A stretch of 12,233 nt of DNA. Source: Candidatus Zixiibacteriota bacterium. Its GTDB lineage: Bacteria > Zixibacteria > MSB-5A5 > SM1-73. Both the position numbers and the translations under genes were made by a program. Under the pieces are notes generated by a model. The model was not told where the DNA came from, ran no database searches, and worked only from the letters and a program-made list of their open reading frames with translations. This document shows positions 6,233-12,233 of this stretch, piece by piece. Location of the stretch: positions 1 to 12,233 of the forward strand of contig JALHUP010000144.1 in the NCBI GenBank assembly GCA_022866585.1, in the 5' to 3' direction. Position 1 is the first letter of the stretch. Every line of letters begins with the position of its first letter.

Positions 6233-7186
6233 TCATCCCATTTCACAGTATATTCTGCTCAAGTTCTCTGCCGTTTTTCTCATCTTTTCTTTCAGCTCTT
6301 TTGGCTCCAAAACCTCTGCATTCTCGCCAAAACCCAAAATCCATCGGGAGATTTCTTCTATGCCATTAACCTTTACCTCATAAATTAAGGAACCGTCCTT
6401 CGATTTGGAGATTTGCTCGGAAGGATGGTGTTGCCCTGATTCTACGACAAAAGCCCCAATTCCTTTAAATTTGATTTTAACTATAACCGGATCGCCTTGA
6501 TAAATCTCCCAACTGTCTTTAAAGAAAGTGGATATGGAAAAGTTAGGCTTCATTTCAAAGCTTTTGTCCAAAATAGTAACCTTCTTTATCCGATTGAGCC
6601 GGAAGATTCTCATCTGGTCTCGCAGGTGGCAGAACCCAATAAGATACCAGGCATGCTTTCGGAAAATTAAACTGTAAGGATCAATTTGGCGAGTGGTCAG
6701 TCCTGTTTCCAGAGATTCATACTCTATTTCCAGGCTCTTTTTGTTTAATACGCACTGCTCGATCAGCTTAAATATCAAGGAGAGCTTAGAAAAATCGGAG
6801 GTTGACTTGATGCTTATTTTTAGCGGTTCTTCAATTTTATCTATATCTTTTTTTAAGGTTGGGCTCAAATTTGCCTCGATTTTAGCCAAAACCGACTTGG
6901 CCTGCTTCCTCAAAGGACTGTTCTCCATGAGGACCGAGGAGGAGAGGCTCATTTTTAATAGAAGATAATCTTCAAAAGTGAAATTTAAAGGGGGCAAAAA
7001 GGCATCCGACAATAAACGGTAGCCGTTGTCAAAATATATAGGGATGTTGCCAGAGGAAAGAGCTATGACGTCGCGATAGATGGTTCTTTCCGAAACCTCA
7101 CACTCCCCGGCTAAATCGGAAGCTTTGAGCCCCTGCCTTGCTCTTAGCAGATTTAATATATGAAGCAATCTGTCATATTTGGACAT
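6233..7186 (-). CDS. WYL-domain transcriptional regulator with N-terminal HTH
   Basis: Residues 1-60 form a DeoR/HTH_11-type winged helix-turn-helix (LKASDLAGECEVSERTIYRDV, then the wing IPIYFDNGYRLL). Residues about 135-205 are the WYL domain with Trp180-Tyr181-Leu182 and the ligand-contact pattern RIFRLNRI (193-200). The rest is the WCX-type C-terminal extension. The 317-residue length is normal. Such regulators bind DNA and sense nucleic-acid or nucleotide-type ligands through the WYL domain. They control varied targets including DNA-damage and defence genes, so the target here is unknown. AGGGGA with a short A-rich spacer precedes the ATG at 7186. An almost ideal promoter about 230 bases upstream has its -35 in the end of the adjacent insertion sequence. 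The gene stands alone, and its natural partner may have been separated by that insertion. Confidence 0.9.
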   Translation of the reverse strand: MSKYDRLLHILNLLRARQGLKASDLAGECEVSERTIYRDVIALSSGNIPIYFDNGYRLLSDAFLPPLNFTFEDYLLLKMSLSSSVLMENSPLRKQAKSVLAKIEANLSPTLKKDIDKIEEPLKISIKSTSDFSKLSLIFKLIEQCVLNKKSLEIEYESLETGLTTRQIDPYSLIFRKHAWYLIGFCHLRDQMRIFRLNRIKKVTILDKSFEMKPNFSISTFFKDSWEIYQGDPVIVKIKFKGIGAFVVESGQHHPSEQISKSKDGSLIYEVKVNGIEEISRWILGFGENAEVLEPKELKEKMRKTAENLSRIYCEMG

Positions 7187-7417
7187 TTTTTCCCCTTTCT
7201 TGTGAAACTAAAAGAACTTGGTTTTGAGAAGAAGGAGATAACAGCAAACTTCTTCCAGTAGTAACTCTTTGTTTTTGGGGACGGATTTTTTTCGGCTTTT
7301 GATCTTACGCAGGCGATTTCCCCCTTTTCAACGAAGTTTGAATTCTCGATCCATGAGAACCGATTCTCCATTTTAAGCAATTCTTCTCACGGCTAAACGA
7401 TCAAAAGCTTGGCAAGA

Positions 7418-7445
7418 ATTATAAGGGTTTCTATCTCTTTGTCAA
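7418..7445 (-). promoter_or_regulatory. Near-consensus promoter of the WYL regulator, -35 in the insertion-sequence end
   Basis: Reading leftward, TTGACA (7445-7440), 16 bases, then TATAAT (7423-7418). Both hexamers are perfect. The -35 coincides with the outermost TGTCAA of the left insertion-sequence end and the -10 lies in flanking DNA. The leader to the WYL start is about 225 bases and contains no convincing gene. Confidence 0.7.
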
Positions 7446-7510
7446 TACTTTTTTAATTCTTTGTCAACGCAAATCAAAAATGTCAGTTTTTTTGCAAATT
7501 TAAAATGTCA
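7440..7510. repeat. Left insertion-sequence end with four TGTCA motifs
   Basis: TGTCA occurs at 7440-7444, 7462-7466, 7481-7485 and 7506-7510 in the same orientation. The innermost overlaps the transposase stop codon (TGA, 7510-7508). Presumed transposase-binding sites, by analogy with elements that carry repeated end motifs. Confidence 0.6.
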
Positions 7511-8759
7511 GTAGTTGATAGTTACAAGCTCATTTTCTTTTTGTTCTATAAGGGGTTGGAGGTATTTGATTCTTCGTTTTGATATGGGTTTATGTTTCAG
7601 CTTTTTGTCCTGGTAAAAGATATGAACGGAACCATCCAGATATTCATGCACCTCCACCTTAGCTTTGAAAAAGCTTAACCGATATTCATTGGGCAGGATC
7701 TGAAAAGTCTTTCCCTGATAACTAATTGTATTATCCCCAGCCACCGTCCTTTCCTCTTTTAAACAGAAAACATCCTTTAAGCTTAACCCTTTTGGTAAAG
7801 GTCTATAGGCAGAACCAGGCTCTTTGGCTGGGCGGGCGAACATCCGATTATGTTTGGGAATAAACTTCTCTGTTAAATAACGGTTGGCTTCCTCTTGGGT
7901 GGAGATGTTATATAACCTGAGCTCCGAACAAAGTCTATCCTGGAGTACCCCGAACTTCCTCTCCACCCTCCCCTTGGCTTGAGGTGAATAGGCGTAGATC
8001 ATCCTTACTCCTAATTCCTCTAAGACTCTGGCAAATTGGGTGGAAGGATATTCTCCTTTAAGTTGATACTCCATACTTTGGTGGCGGGTAGTCTTAAAGT
8101 TAGAGCCACGATCCACATATACACTCAAAGGGATCCCTCTTCTCTGAACAATACTCTTAAAAACTTCCATCTTCTGCCTTACCCCATCGGTTAACACAAA
8201 CTTAGCCCCCGCCACCTTGCCGGTAGTATCATCCACACCCCCGATTAAATAAAGCTTAGGACCTCTCCCCTCCAGTCTCAAGACACAGAATTCGTGCCAA
8301 TCGTGATCCGAAGTGTCAAATTGAACCATCTGACCCTCTCTGGAACAAGGTTCTCTCCACTCCCGGTGCTTGGGATATCTTCTCTGCTTGGCATAAGAGC
8401 CCTTCTCCAATAAGATCCCGCCTTTGGCGGGATTCCCTCGAAACCCTCATTCTCTCCTGGTTATTCAAAAACTCTGTCATATGGGTAAGGTTAAAACCTC
8501 TATATTTGGTCTTATAGAGATGATCTATCTTATCCTTTATCTTCTCCGTAAGCCAACGAGGAGTATGCTTACCCTTGCTCTTATGGATTATCCCTCCGGC
8601 TCCTTCCCTCTCCACCCGTGCCTTTATCCGATATATCTGCCGCTGGCTCAATCCCAAAATCTCAGCCGCCTCTCTAACCTTAAGGTAACCCTCCTTTACC
8701 TCTGAAATTACCTTATACCTATGTGCTTCTTTCGTCGTCAGGTTTACCACTCTTCTCAT
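7508..8759 (-). pseudogene. Frameshifted ISNCY-type transposase
   Basis: The first part starts at an ATG (8759) and encodes an N-terminal helix-turn-helix (KVREAAEILGLSQRQIYRIKARV) and a linker ending MRVSRE. The catalytic part continues in another frame from about LEKGSYAKQRR (first codon at 8410, a TTG and not a real start) to the TGA at 7510-7508. The retroviral-integrase-type triad is intact in the second part: Asp in QFDTS, Asp in YVDRGSNF and Glu in KGRVERKFG. At the junction lies the GC mini-palindrome at 8417-8431. The net length change there is 3n+1 bases, consistent with insertion of about 16 bases as the cause of the frameshift. A seven-residue in-frame insertion (HEFCVLR) follows the first aspartate block. 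The DDE part alone is unlikely to transpose without the DNA-binding domain unless ribosomal frameshifting occurs. Confidence 0.8.
8417..8431. repeat. GC mini-palindrome inside the transposase gene
   Basis: On the minus strand it reads CCCGCCAAAGGCGGG, identical to the copies at 5749-5763 and 12204-12218. It sits exactly where the helix-turn-helix and catalytic reading frames part. Confidence 0.75.
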
Positions 8760-8770
8760 CCGTATGGATG

Positions 8771-8798
8771 ATTATAACCTGACATTTCCTATTTGCAA
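8771..8798 (-). promoter_or_regulatory. Candidate transposase promoter overlapping an end motif
   Basis: Reading leftward, TTGCAA (8798-8793), a 16-base spacer, then a perfect TATAAT (8776-8771), about 12 bases upstream of the transposase ATG. The innermost TGTCA motif (8784-8780) lies in the spacer, so transposase bound to its own end could repress this promoter. Confidence 0.5.
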
Positions 8799-8848
8799 AC
8801 TACTGACATTATTATATTGCAATGACAAATCACTTTTTTTTCTTGACA
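8780..8848. repeat. Right insertion-sequence end with four TGACA motifs
   Basis: TGACA occurs at 8780-8784, 8804-8808, 8823-8827 and 8844-8848, opposite in orientation to the left-end motifs and with matching spacing. The outermost is part of TTGACA at 8843-8848. Confidence 0.6.
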
Positions 8849-8871
8849 AAAGGTCCAAAGGTTCTTAAATT
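8843..8871 (+). promoter_or_regulatory. Candidate outward promoter at the right insertion-sequence end
   Basis: TTGACA (8843-8848), 17 bases, then TAAATT (8866-8871), which matches the -10 consensus at four of six positions. It points toward the two secreted-protein genes, with a leader of about 275 bases. Weaker than its left-end counterpart. Confidence 0.4.
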
Positions 8872-8965
8872 ACATTGTTAAAGGGTAAATAAGAAAATTA
8901 GAAGAGAAGATTGGGTTTTTAAGTCTAATTTTTCATTGGATGACTGGTTGATTTCTCTCCTTTGT

Positions 8966-9034
8966 TTCCGCCATAGGCGGGCAGACGCCCGCCCGTAAGC
9001 GAAGCCGAAGGGAAGGAGGTAGCCTATGGAGGAA
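8966..9034. repeat. GC-rich inverted repeat in the leader of the secreted-protein operon
   Basis: TTCCGCCATAGGC (8966-8978) pairs with GCCTATGGAGGAA (9022-9034) with one mismatch. An inner palindrome GCGGGCAGACGCCCGC spans 8977-8992. The right arm contains AAGGAGG (9013-9019) placed six bases before an ATG (9026). That ATG opens a 16-codon frame ending at 9076, which may be fortuitous. The rest of the 8872-9152 gap holds an ACCATTA-type word repeat (9042-9077), a second Shine-Dalgarno-like AAGGAGGTG (9078-9086), and the true ribosome site at 9141. Confidence 0.55.
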
Positions 9035-9152
9035 GTAAAATCCATGAACTATGAACCATTAACCATAAACCATTAATAAGGAGGTGAAATCCTAAAAATC
9101 TCTGTTATTAATTCCTTCCAACGGTAACTTTTAAAAATGAAAGGAGAAGAAG

Positions 9153-10214
9153 ATGCATTTAAAAACTTCTCATAGCTATTTGAGGTTTTGGGTTCCCCTA
9201 ATTTTGGTTTTACTACTTTTTGGAGTTCTAACCGCCGCCTCGGATAAAAAAGCCATAAGGTTCAAAGAGCTTCCCGTGCCGGGGGAGATTTCAACTTTAT
9301 CCATTTTATCTCCCACCCGGGACACGATTTTTTATGACAACGATACAGCCTTATATGTAATTACCAATTCCAATACCTGGGTCGGGGTGAGGTTCACTCC
9401 GCTTCATCATTTTGACCTTGAAACCATCTATTTTGGAATTTTGAATCAATATAACAATACTACCAATGGCTGTAGTTTGTATGTGGTAGCTGATAATGGT
9501 GCGGGACGACCAAACTGGCCCTCAGGCAAATTGGCTGGTTTCTGGGTAGCGCCCCCTGTTCCGGATAGGGTCTGGATACAGGTAGACCTCTCTTCTCCCA
9601 TCAGGTTTTCGGCTAATGAAAATTTTCACATAATCTATGGACCGGCTCCGGGAGGGGCTTATCCGGGACCAGGCTGGTGGGGTCTTCTTGACTCAGACAG
9701 CACCACCACGCAAAGAAGCTATGTGTCTCTGGATAACCGAGTAAACTGGCTTACCATTACATTTGCAGATGCCTTTATCCGGGCTGGGGGAGTCTACTTC
9801 ACCACGCCACCCGATTTTTTCCTTTCAGCCGTTGCTGGATCCTATGCGCCATGGGGAATGGCTCAAGCCCTAGCCATTACTTCTGATGGGCACGTGTATT
9901 TCTTTCAGAGCGAGTTGGACTCGCCCGATGTAGACTCGATCTTCGCTCTCCTTGCCCCCTTAGAGCTACGAGCGATTTACGATACGGTCATGGCGGTGGG
10001 CTTCTTTAGCCTGGATACCTTGTATGACAGCGGTGAGGTAGATGGATCAGGTATCTTGCTCCACATTACCGCTTCGGGGACGGAGCATGCGGTCCAGGCC
10101 AAAAACATCGCGGTCCCCGAGGTTAATCGAATCGTATGGACCCTCAACGCAATCCTTCAGCCCTTCGGGATCGAGTTGGATTACGGAGAGTTGACCGGTA
10201 AGGAGGGAAGATAG
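9153..10214 (+). CDS. Exported protein of unknown function
   Basis: The ATG has AAGGAG six bases upstream. Residues 11-29 are hydrophobic and end in Thr-Ala-Ala, a signal peptide typical of Sec export. Residues about 74-215 look like a beta-sandwich module with an SLYVVADNGAGRP segment (108-120), SPIRFSANENFHIIYGPAP (148-166), a Trp/Gly-rich turn and a closing FADAFIRAG strand (204-212). The neighbouring gene has a matching set of blocks in the same order. Residues 220-353 form a second region with FYLS-like start (FFLSAVAG), VMAVGFFSLDTLYDSGEVDGSG (279-300) and NIAVPEVNRIVWTLNAILQPFGIELDYG (318-345). I cannot name it. It lacks a dockerin or other visible anchor. It forms an operon with the next gene, two bases apart. 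Likely extracellular or periplasmic, with a carbohydrate- or protein-binding role only as a guess. Confidence 0.8.
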   Translation: MHLKTSHSYLRFWVPLILVLLLFGVLTAASDKKAIRFKELPVPGEISTLSILSPTRDTIFYDNDTALYVITNSNTWVGVRFTPLHHFDLETIYFGILNQYNNTTNGCSLYVVADNGAGRPNWPSGKLAGFWVAPPVPDRVWIQVDLSSPIRFSANENFHIIYGPAPGGAYPGPGWWGLLDSDSTTTQRSYVSLDNRVNWLTITFADAFIRAGGVYFTTPPDFFLSAVAGSYAPWGMAQALAITSDGHVYFFQSELDSPDVDSIFALLAPLELRAIYDTVMAVGFFSLDTLYDSGEVDGSGILLHITASGTEHAVQAKNIAVPEVNRIVWTLNAILQPFGIELDYGELTGKEGR

Positions 10215-10216
10215 CC

Positions 10217-11875
10217 ATGAAAGTGAAGTATCTTAATCCCCGATTGACCCACCTTCTTTTTATGCTCGGCCTCTCGATCTTTCTTTTTGCAAAAGCGGTG
10301 TTTGCCGTCGAGGATTATGCAGTTACCGTCAAAAGAGACGCAGACGGGTGCACTGTCCATGTCATTTTCCAGATTGTCCTCTACCAGATTAACCCCGCAA
10401 ATGGACTACCTGAGAATGTGCCTGCTGGTGATGTGACCAACGTACAAAATGCCCTGAATGCCTGCTTGGGAGGTCTCATCTGCGCCATTCCGTGTGTCCG
10501 GCCCCCAAACTGCAAGGTGGACGTTAAAGCAGAGGTGAAGAACTGGTCGGATGTTCCCGCGGCGGACAAGGATAAATACGCCAAGGTAGAGATGAAGGAC
10601 TACGACGTGCACAAAATCTCTAAGAGCAGGATAGGCAAACCCAACGGTCAGAACGGCAGCGGGATATGGCGGAGAGGGGGACCGAATCTGTTCTATATGT
10701 TTTGCCACGAGACCTTGCATCTTGCTGGACTTCCTGACCGCTATTGCGGCTTGCAGCGCGAAATTGTGCGGATAGATGATGCACCTGGGTGGTGTTGGTC
10801 ACCTCCATTCGTGGACGGCGAACCCAATTGTAAGCCAGGGACACCCGATCCTTGTGATTGTGTATTCATGCCGGGTAAGCCCCGTTGCACAAAACCTTGT
10901 GTTGGGTATGAAGATGATGCTATGGCGCAACCTGGGGGTTGGTTTAAACCCAAGCATATCCTCGACATAGTGAATCTGGCGGCAGTGGCGGATCCTGCGC
11001 TTAATACATGCCCGGAAGTTCCTTGTTGCCCCGGCCCTTGCGACACTCCTCACGAGCGCATTTGGGGAGGCTTGCCCCCTTCATACTACTGCTGGGGAAA
11101 CCCGAGCAGATATGGGGATCGCTTCCTCAACGAGAGTTTCAATATGCCACCAGACCAACGTGGACGTTTGGACAAAATCGAGATCGCTTTCAAGCTAACT
11201 GGAAGCACCGGAACTCCGGATCCTGATCTGTATGTATGGCTCTCCGATGGGCTTTATCCTCGGGATGATAATCCACCCTCTCAGGCCATAGGCCACTTCC
11301 ATATCCCCTATGATTCCATACTCTGGGATACCAGCTATACCGTAGTCGAGACCTGGGAGCAGGGTATTGTGTTCAATCCGGGTGAGCAGTTCCATATTGG
11401 TTATGCCCACGCTTATACCCCAGGCGACTCCTTGCTCGTCCTGAGTGATGATGGAGCCAACAACTCTAACCGCAGTGTGGAGTGGGCATTACCCGGTCAG
11501 TGGGGCACTATCCTTGATGATTGGGGCTACGGTGTCGACTTTTTCATCAATGCGATGATCTGCCCCTACACACCTTATGTATGTGGGGATTGTAATGGGG
11601 ATAGTGTAATCAACGCGGCTGATGTGGTTTATCTCATCAACTACCTATTTATTGAAGGACCTGGCCCAGATCCCTTGTGCATAGCGGATGTTAACCATGA
11701 TGGTCAGGTGAACGCTGCGGATGTGGTCTACTTGATTAACTACTTGTTCATCCAGGGTCCTGCACCATCCCCAGACTGTTGCGCAAGAAAAAAGATTGAA
11801 AAGGATTCATCGCAGATCAGAAGTGCTCCCCGTAACTTTCCCAAATCCCCTGGAGATTTGGAGCGGATTGAGTGA
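10217..11875 (+). CDS. Exported putative metzincin-like metallopeptidase with C-terminal dockerin
   Basis: The 552-residue protein has a signal peptide (hydrophobic 12-28, likely cleavage after Ala30). A cysteine-rich N-terminal region carries HETLHLAGLPD at 164-174. This fits the HEXXHXXGXXD metzincin consensus, with His164, His168 and Asp174 as zinc ligands and Glu165 as base; snapalysin-type enzymes also use Asp as the third ligand. Met236 in DDAMAQPGG is a plausible Met-turn. A beta-sandwich-like module (about 300-447) includes DLYVWLSDG, FNPGEQFHIGYAHAY and YGVDFFINAMI and resembles the preceding protein. Residues 457-520 are a dockerin with two calcium-loop repeats, Asp458-Asn460-Asp462...Asp469 and Asp491-Asn493-Asp495...Asp502, each followed by DVVYLINYLF. 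A short basic tail follows. Dockerins bind cohesins, suggesting attachment to a surface or extracellular complex. The ribosome site AAGGAGGG lies within the end of the preceding gene. Peptidase activity is inferred from motif only. Confidence 0.75.
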   Translation: MKVKYLNPRLTHLLFMLGLSIFLFAKAVFAVEDYAVTVKRDADGCTVHVIFQIVLYQINPANGLPENVPAGDVTNVQNALNACLGGLICAIPCVRPPNCKVDVKAEVKNWSDVPAADKDKYAKVEMKDYDVHKISKSRIGKPNGQNGSGIWRRGGPNLFYMFCHETLHLAGLPDRYCGLQREIVRIDDAPGWCWSPPFVDGEPNCKPGTPDPCDCVFMPGKPRCTKPCVGYEDDAMAQPGGWFKPKHILDIVNLAAVADPALNTCPEVPCCPGPCDTPHERIWGGLPPSYYCWGNPSRYGDRFLNESFNMPPDQRGRLDKIEIAFKLTGSTGTPDPDLYVWLSDGLYPRDDNPPSQAIGHFHIPYDSILWDTSYTVVETWEQGIVFNPGEQFHIGYAHAYTPGDSLLVLSDDGANNSNRSVEWALPGQWGTILDDWGYGVDFFINAMICPYTPYVCGDCNGDSVINAADVVYLINYLFIEGPGPDPLCIADVNHDGQVNAADVVYLINYLFIQGPAPSPDCCARKKIEKDSSQIRSAPRNFPKSPGDLERIE

Positions 11876-11936
11876 TTTGAAAAATGCTAAACCTCATGAT
11901 GAGAAAGTAAACATTTCTCATTGAGAGCGCATTTTT

Positions 11937-11976
11937 TACCTCCGCCTCGACGCAAATCGAGGCGGGGGTATTTTTT
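11937..11976 (+). terminator. Strong intrinsic terminator after the secreted-protein operon
   Basis: TACCTCCGCCTCGA (11937-11950) pairs with TCGAGGCGGGGGTA (11957-11970) in a 14-bp stem with one wobble and a CGCAAA loop, followed by T6. A smaller hairpin, ATGAGAAA with TTTCTCAT (11899-11921), precedes it. It closes the two-gene operon 61 bases after its stop codon. Nothing further is recognised in 11977-12059, which is AT-rich. Confidence 0.9.
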
Positions 11977-12059
11977 AATTCATTTAAAGTTTGAAATAAG
12001 CTAAAAATTAAAGACGATTCCATTTAAAAAATTTTACAGGAAGTTTTTTTACTTTCTTC

Positions 12060-12087
12060 TTGACAAGAAGGAGAAGATGTATATTTT
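12060..12087 (+). promoter_or_regulatory. Candidate promoter of the cobalamin riboswitch transcript
   Basis: TTGACA (12060-12065), 16 bases, then TATTTT (12082-12087). Transcription would begin near 12094, just before the first riboswitch stem. Confidence 0.5.
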
Positions 12088-12098
12088 GATATAAAAAT

Positions 12099-12233
12099 GT
12101 GGCGCTCCCGACGGTGTCGGGATCAAAAGGGAAAACGGTGAAAATCCGTTACAGCCCCGCTACTGTGAAGGGCTACGAAAGTTGATTTGGGCCACTGTCC
12201 TGTCCCGCCAAAGGCGGGACGGTTCATGGTTCA
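12099..12233 (+). promoter_or_regulatory. Cobalamin riboswitch, 3' part beyond the window
   Basis: Hallmarks of the B12 riboswitch are in order: a first stem TCCCGAC/GTCGGGA (12106-12122), AAAAGGGAA (12125-12133), CGGTGAAAATCCG (12136-12148), the B12-box-like ACAGCCCCGCTACTGTGA (12151-12168), and GCCACTG (12191-12197). After that comes a hairpin GTCCCGCC-AAA-GGCGGGAC (12202-12220), then GGTTCATGGTTCA to the window edge. These riboswitches bind cobalamins and usually shut off B12 transport (btuB-type) or synthesis genes, or B12-independent isozymes. The controlled gene is outside the window, so its identity is unknown. The final conserved aptamer segments and the expression platform are not visible. 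Confidence 0.9.
12204..12218. repeat. GC mini-palindrome inside the cobalamin riboswitch
   Basis: CCCGCCAAAGGCGGG forms the hairpin following GCCACTG in the riboswitch. The 15 bases are identical to the copies at 5749-5763 and 8417-8431. Confidence 0.75.

Larger units (their letters stand above)
7440..8848 (-). mobile_element. Decayed insertion sequence, ISNCY/ISDol1-like
   Basis: The element is about 1.4 kb and consists of a broken DDE transposase gene and two ends that carry four TGTCA motifs each. The left motifs start at 7440, 7462, 7481 and 7506. The right ones (as TGACA) are at 8780, 8804, 8823 and 8844. Spacings counted from the outside are 22, 19, 25 on the left and 21, 19, 24 on the right. 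The second and third motifs flank a shared TTTGCAAA word. The outermost bases are TTTGTCAA and TTGACAAA, an 8-bp perfect inverted repeat. No target-site duplication is visible just outside either end. The family call rests on the FDTSDHDW...LEGRGPKLYLIGGVDD block of the transposase, recalled from ISNCY-type proteins. Confidence 0.75.

Noticed and set aside
7153..7380. 75-codon minus-strand frame upstream of and overlapping the WYL gene
   Set aside because: It overlaps the start of the WYL gene in another frame, has no family resemblance, and lies in the leader after a strong promoter.
8424..8705. 93-codon plus-strand frame antisense to the transposase
   Set aside because: Shadow of the transposase helix-turn-helix region, without a ribosome site or a recognisable domain.
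10381..11410. Several minus-strand and plus-strand frames inside the dockerin protein gene
   Set aside because: Shadows of a gene supported by signal peptide, zinc motif and dockerin repeats.
11817..12023. 68-codon minus-strand frame across the operon terminator
   Set aside because: It runs through a strong terminator hairpin and the end of the dockerin gene, and has no family resemblance.

Overview
The window looks like a chromosomal segment of an uncultured, moderately AT-rich bacterium. The best taxonomic hint is the C-terminal dockerin of the last gene. Its paired repeats of the form D-x-N-x-D followed by DVVYLINYLF and a GP-rich linker are, from memory, common in secreted proteins of candidate phylum Zixibacteria and relatives. 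This is a hint, not an assignment. Bacterial sigma-70-like promoters, Shine-Dalgarno sites, EF-P and a cobalamin riboswitch all fit a bacterium.

Positions 1-5413 hold six genes, all on the minus strand. In transcription order they are: efp (elongation factor P, with an atypical loop lacking the usual modified lysine); rnhC (a short ribonuclease HIII without the N-terminal domain); an initiation-factor-2B/MtnA-fold protein lacking the isomerase cysteine; a low-molecular-weight protein-tyrosine phosphatase; an exported DUF3108-type protein whose start overlaps the phosphatase stop; and a partial deoxyhypusine-synthase-like protein running off the left edge. Only the phosphatase and DUF3108 genes are clearly one operon. 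The other gaps contain degenerate inverted repeats, including two related copies flanking rnhC.

Positions 5414-6232 have no convincing gene. They carry the efp promoter, a large inverted repeat, a short GC palindrome and a possible three-way-junction RNA ending in a T-run. A minus-strand WYL-domain transcriptional regulator follows (6233-7186).

Positions 7440-8848 are a decayed insertion sequence, apparently of the ISNCY/ISDol1 type. The transposase is split by a frameshift at a GC mini-palindrome. Each end carries four TGTCA motifs with nearly the same spacing, and each extreme end supplies an outward TTGACA -35 hexamer. The left one forms an almost ideal promoter for the WYL regulator. The right one could drive the secreted-protein operon.

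Positions 9153-11875 encode two exported proteins in tandem. The first is of unknown function. The second has a metzincin-like zinc motif (HETLHLAGLPD), a beta-sandwich-like module also visible in the first protein, and a C-terminal dockerin. A strong terminator follows. The window ends inside a cobalamin riboswitch with its own promoter, which controls a gene beyond the right edge. The same GC mini-palindrome found in the broken transposase forms one of the riboswitch hairpins, so these small repeats recur in intergenic DNA, a transposase gene and a structured RNA.

No tRNA, rRNA, CRISPR array or replication origin was seen.
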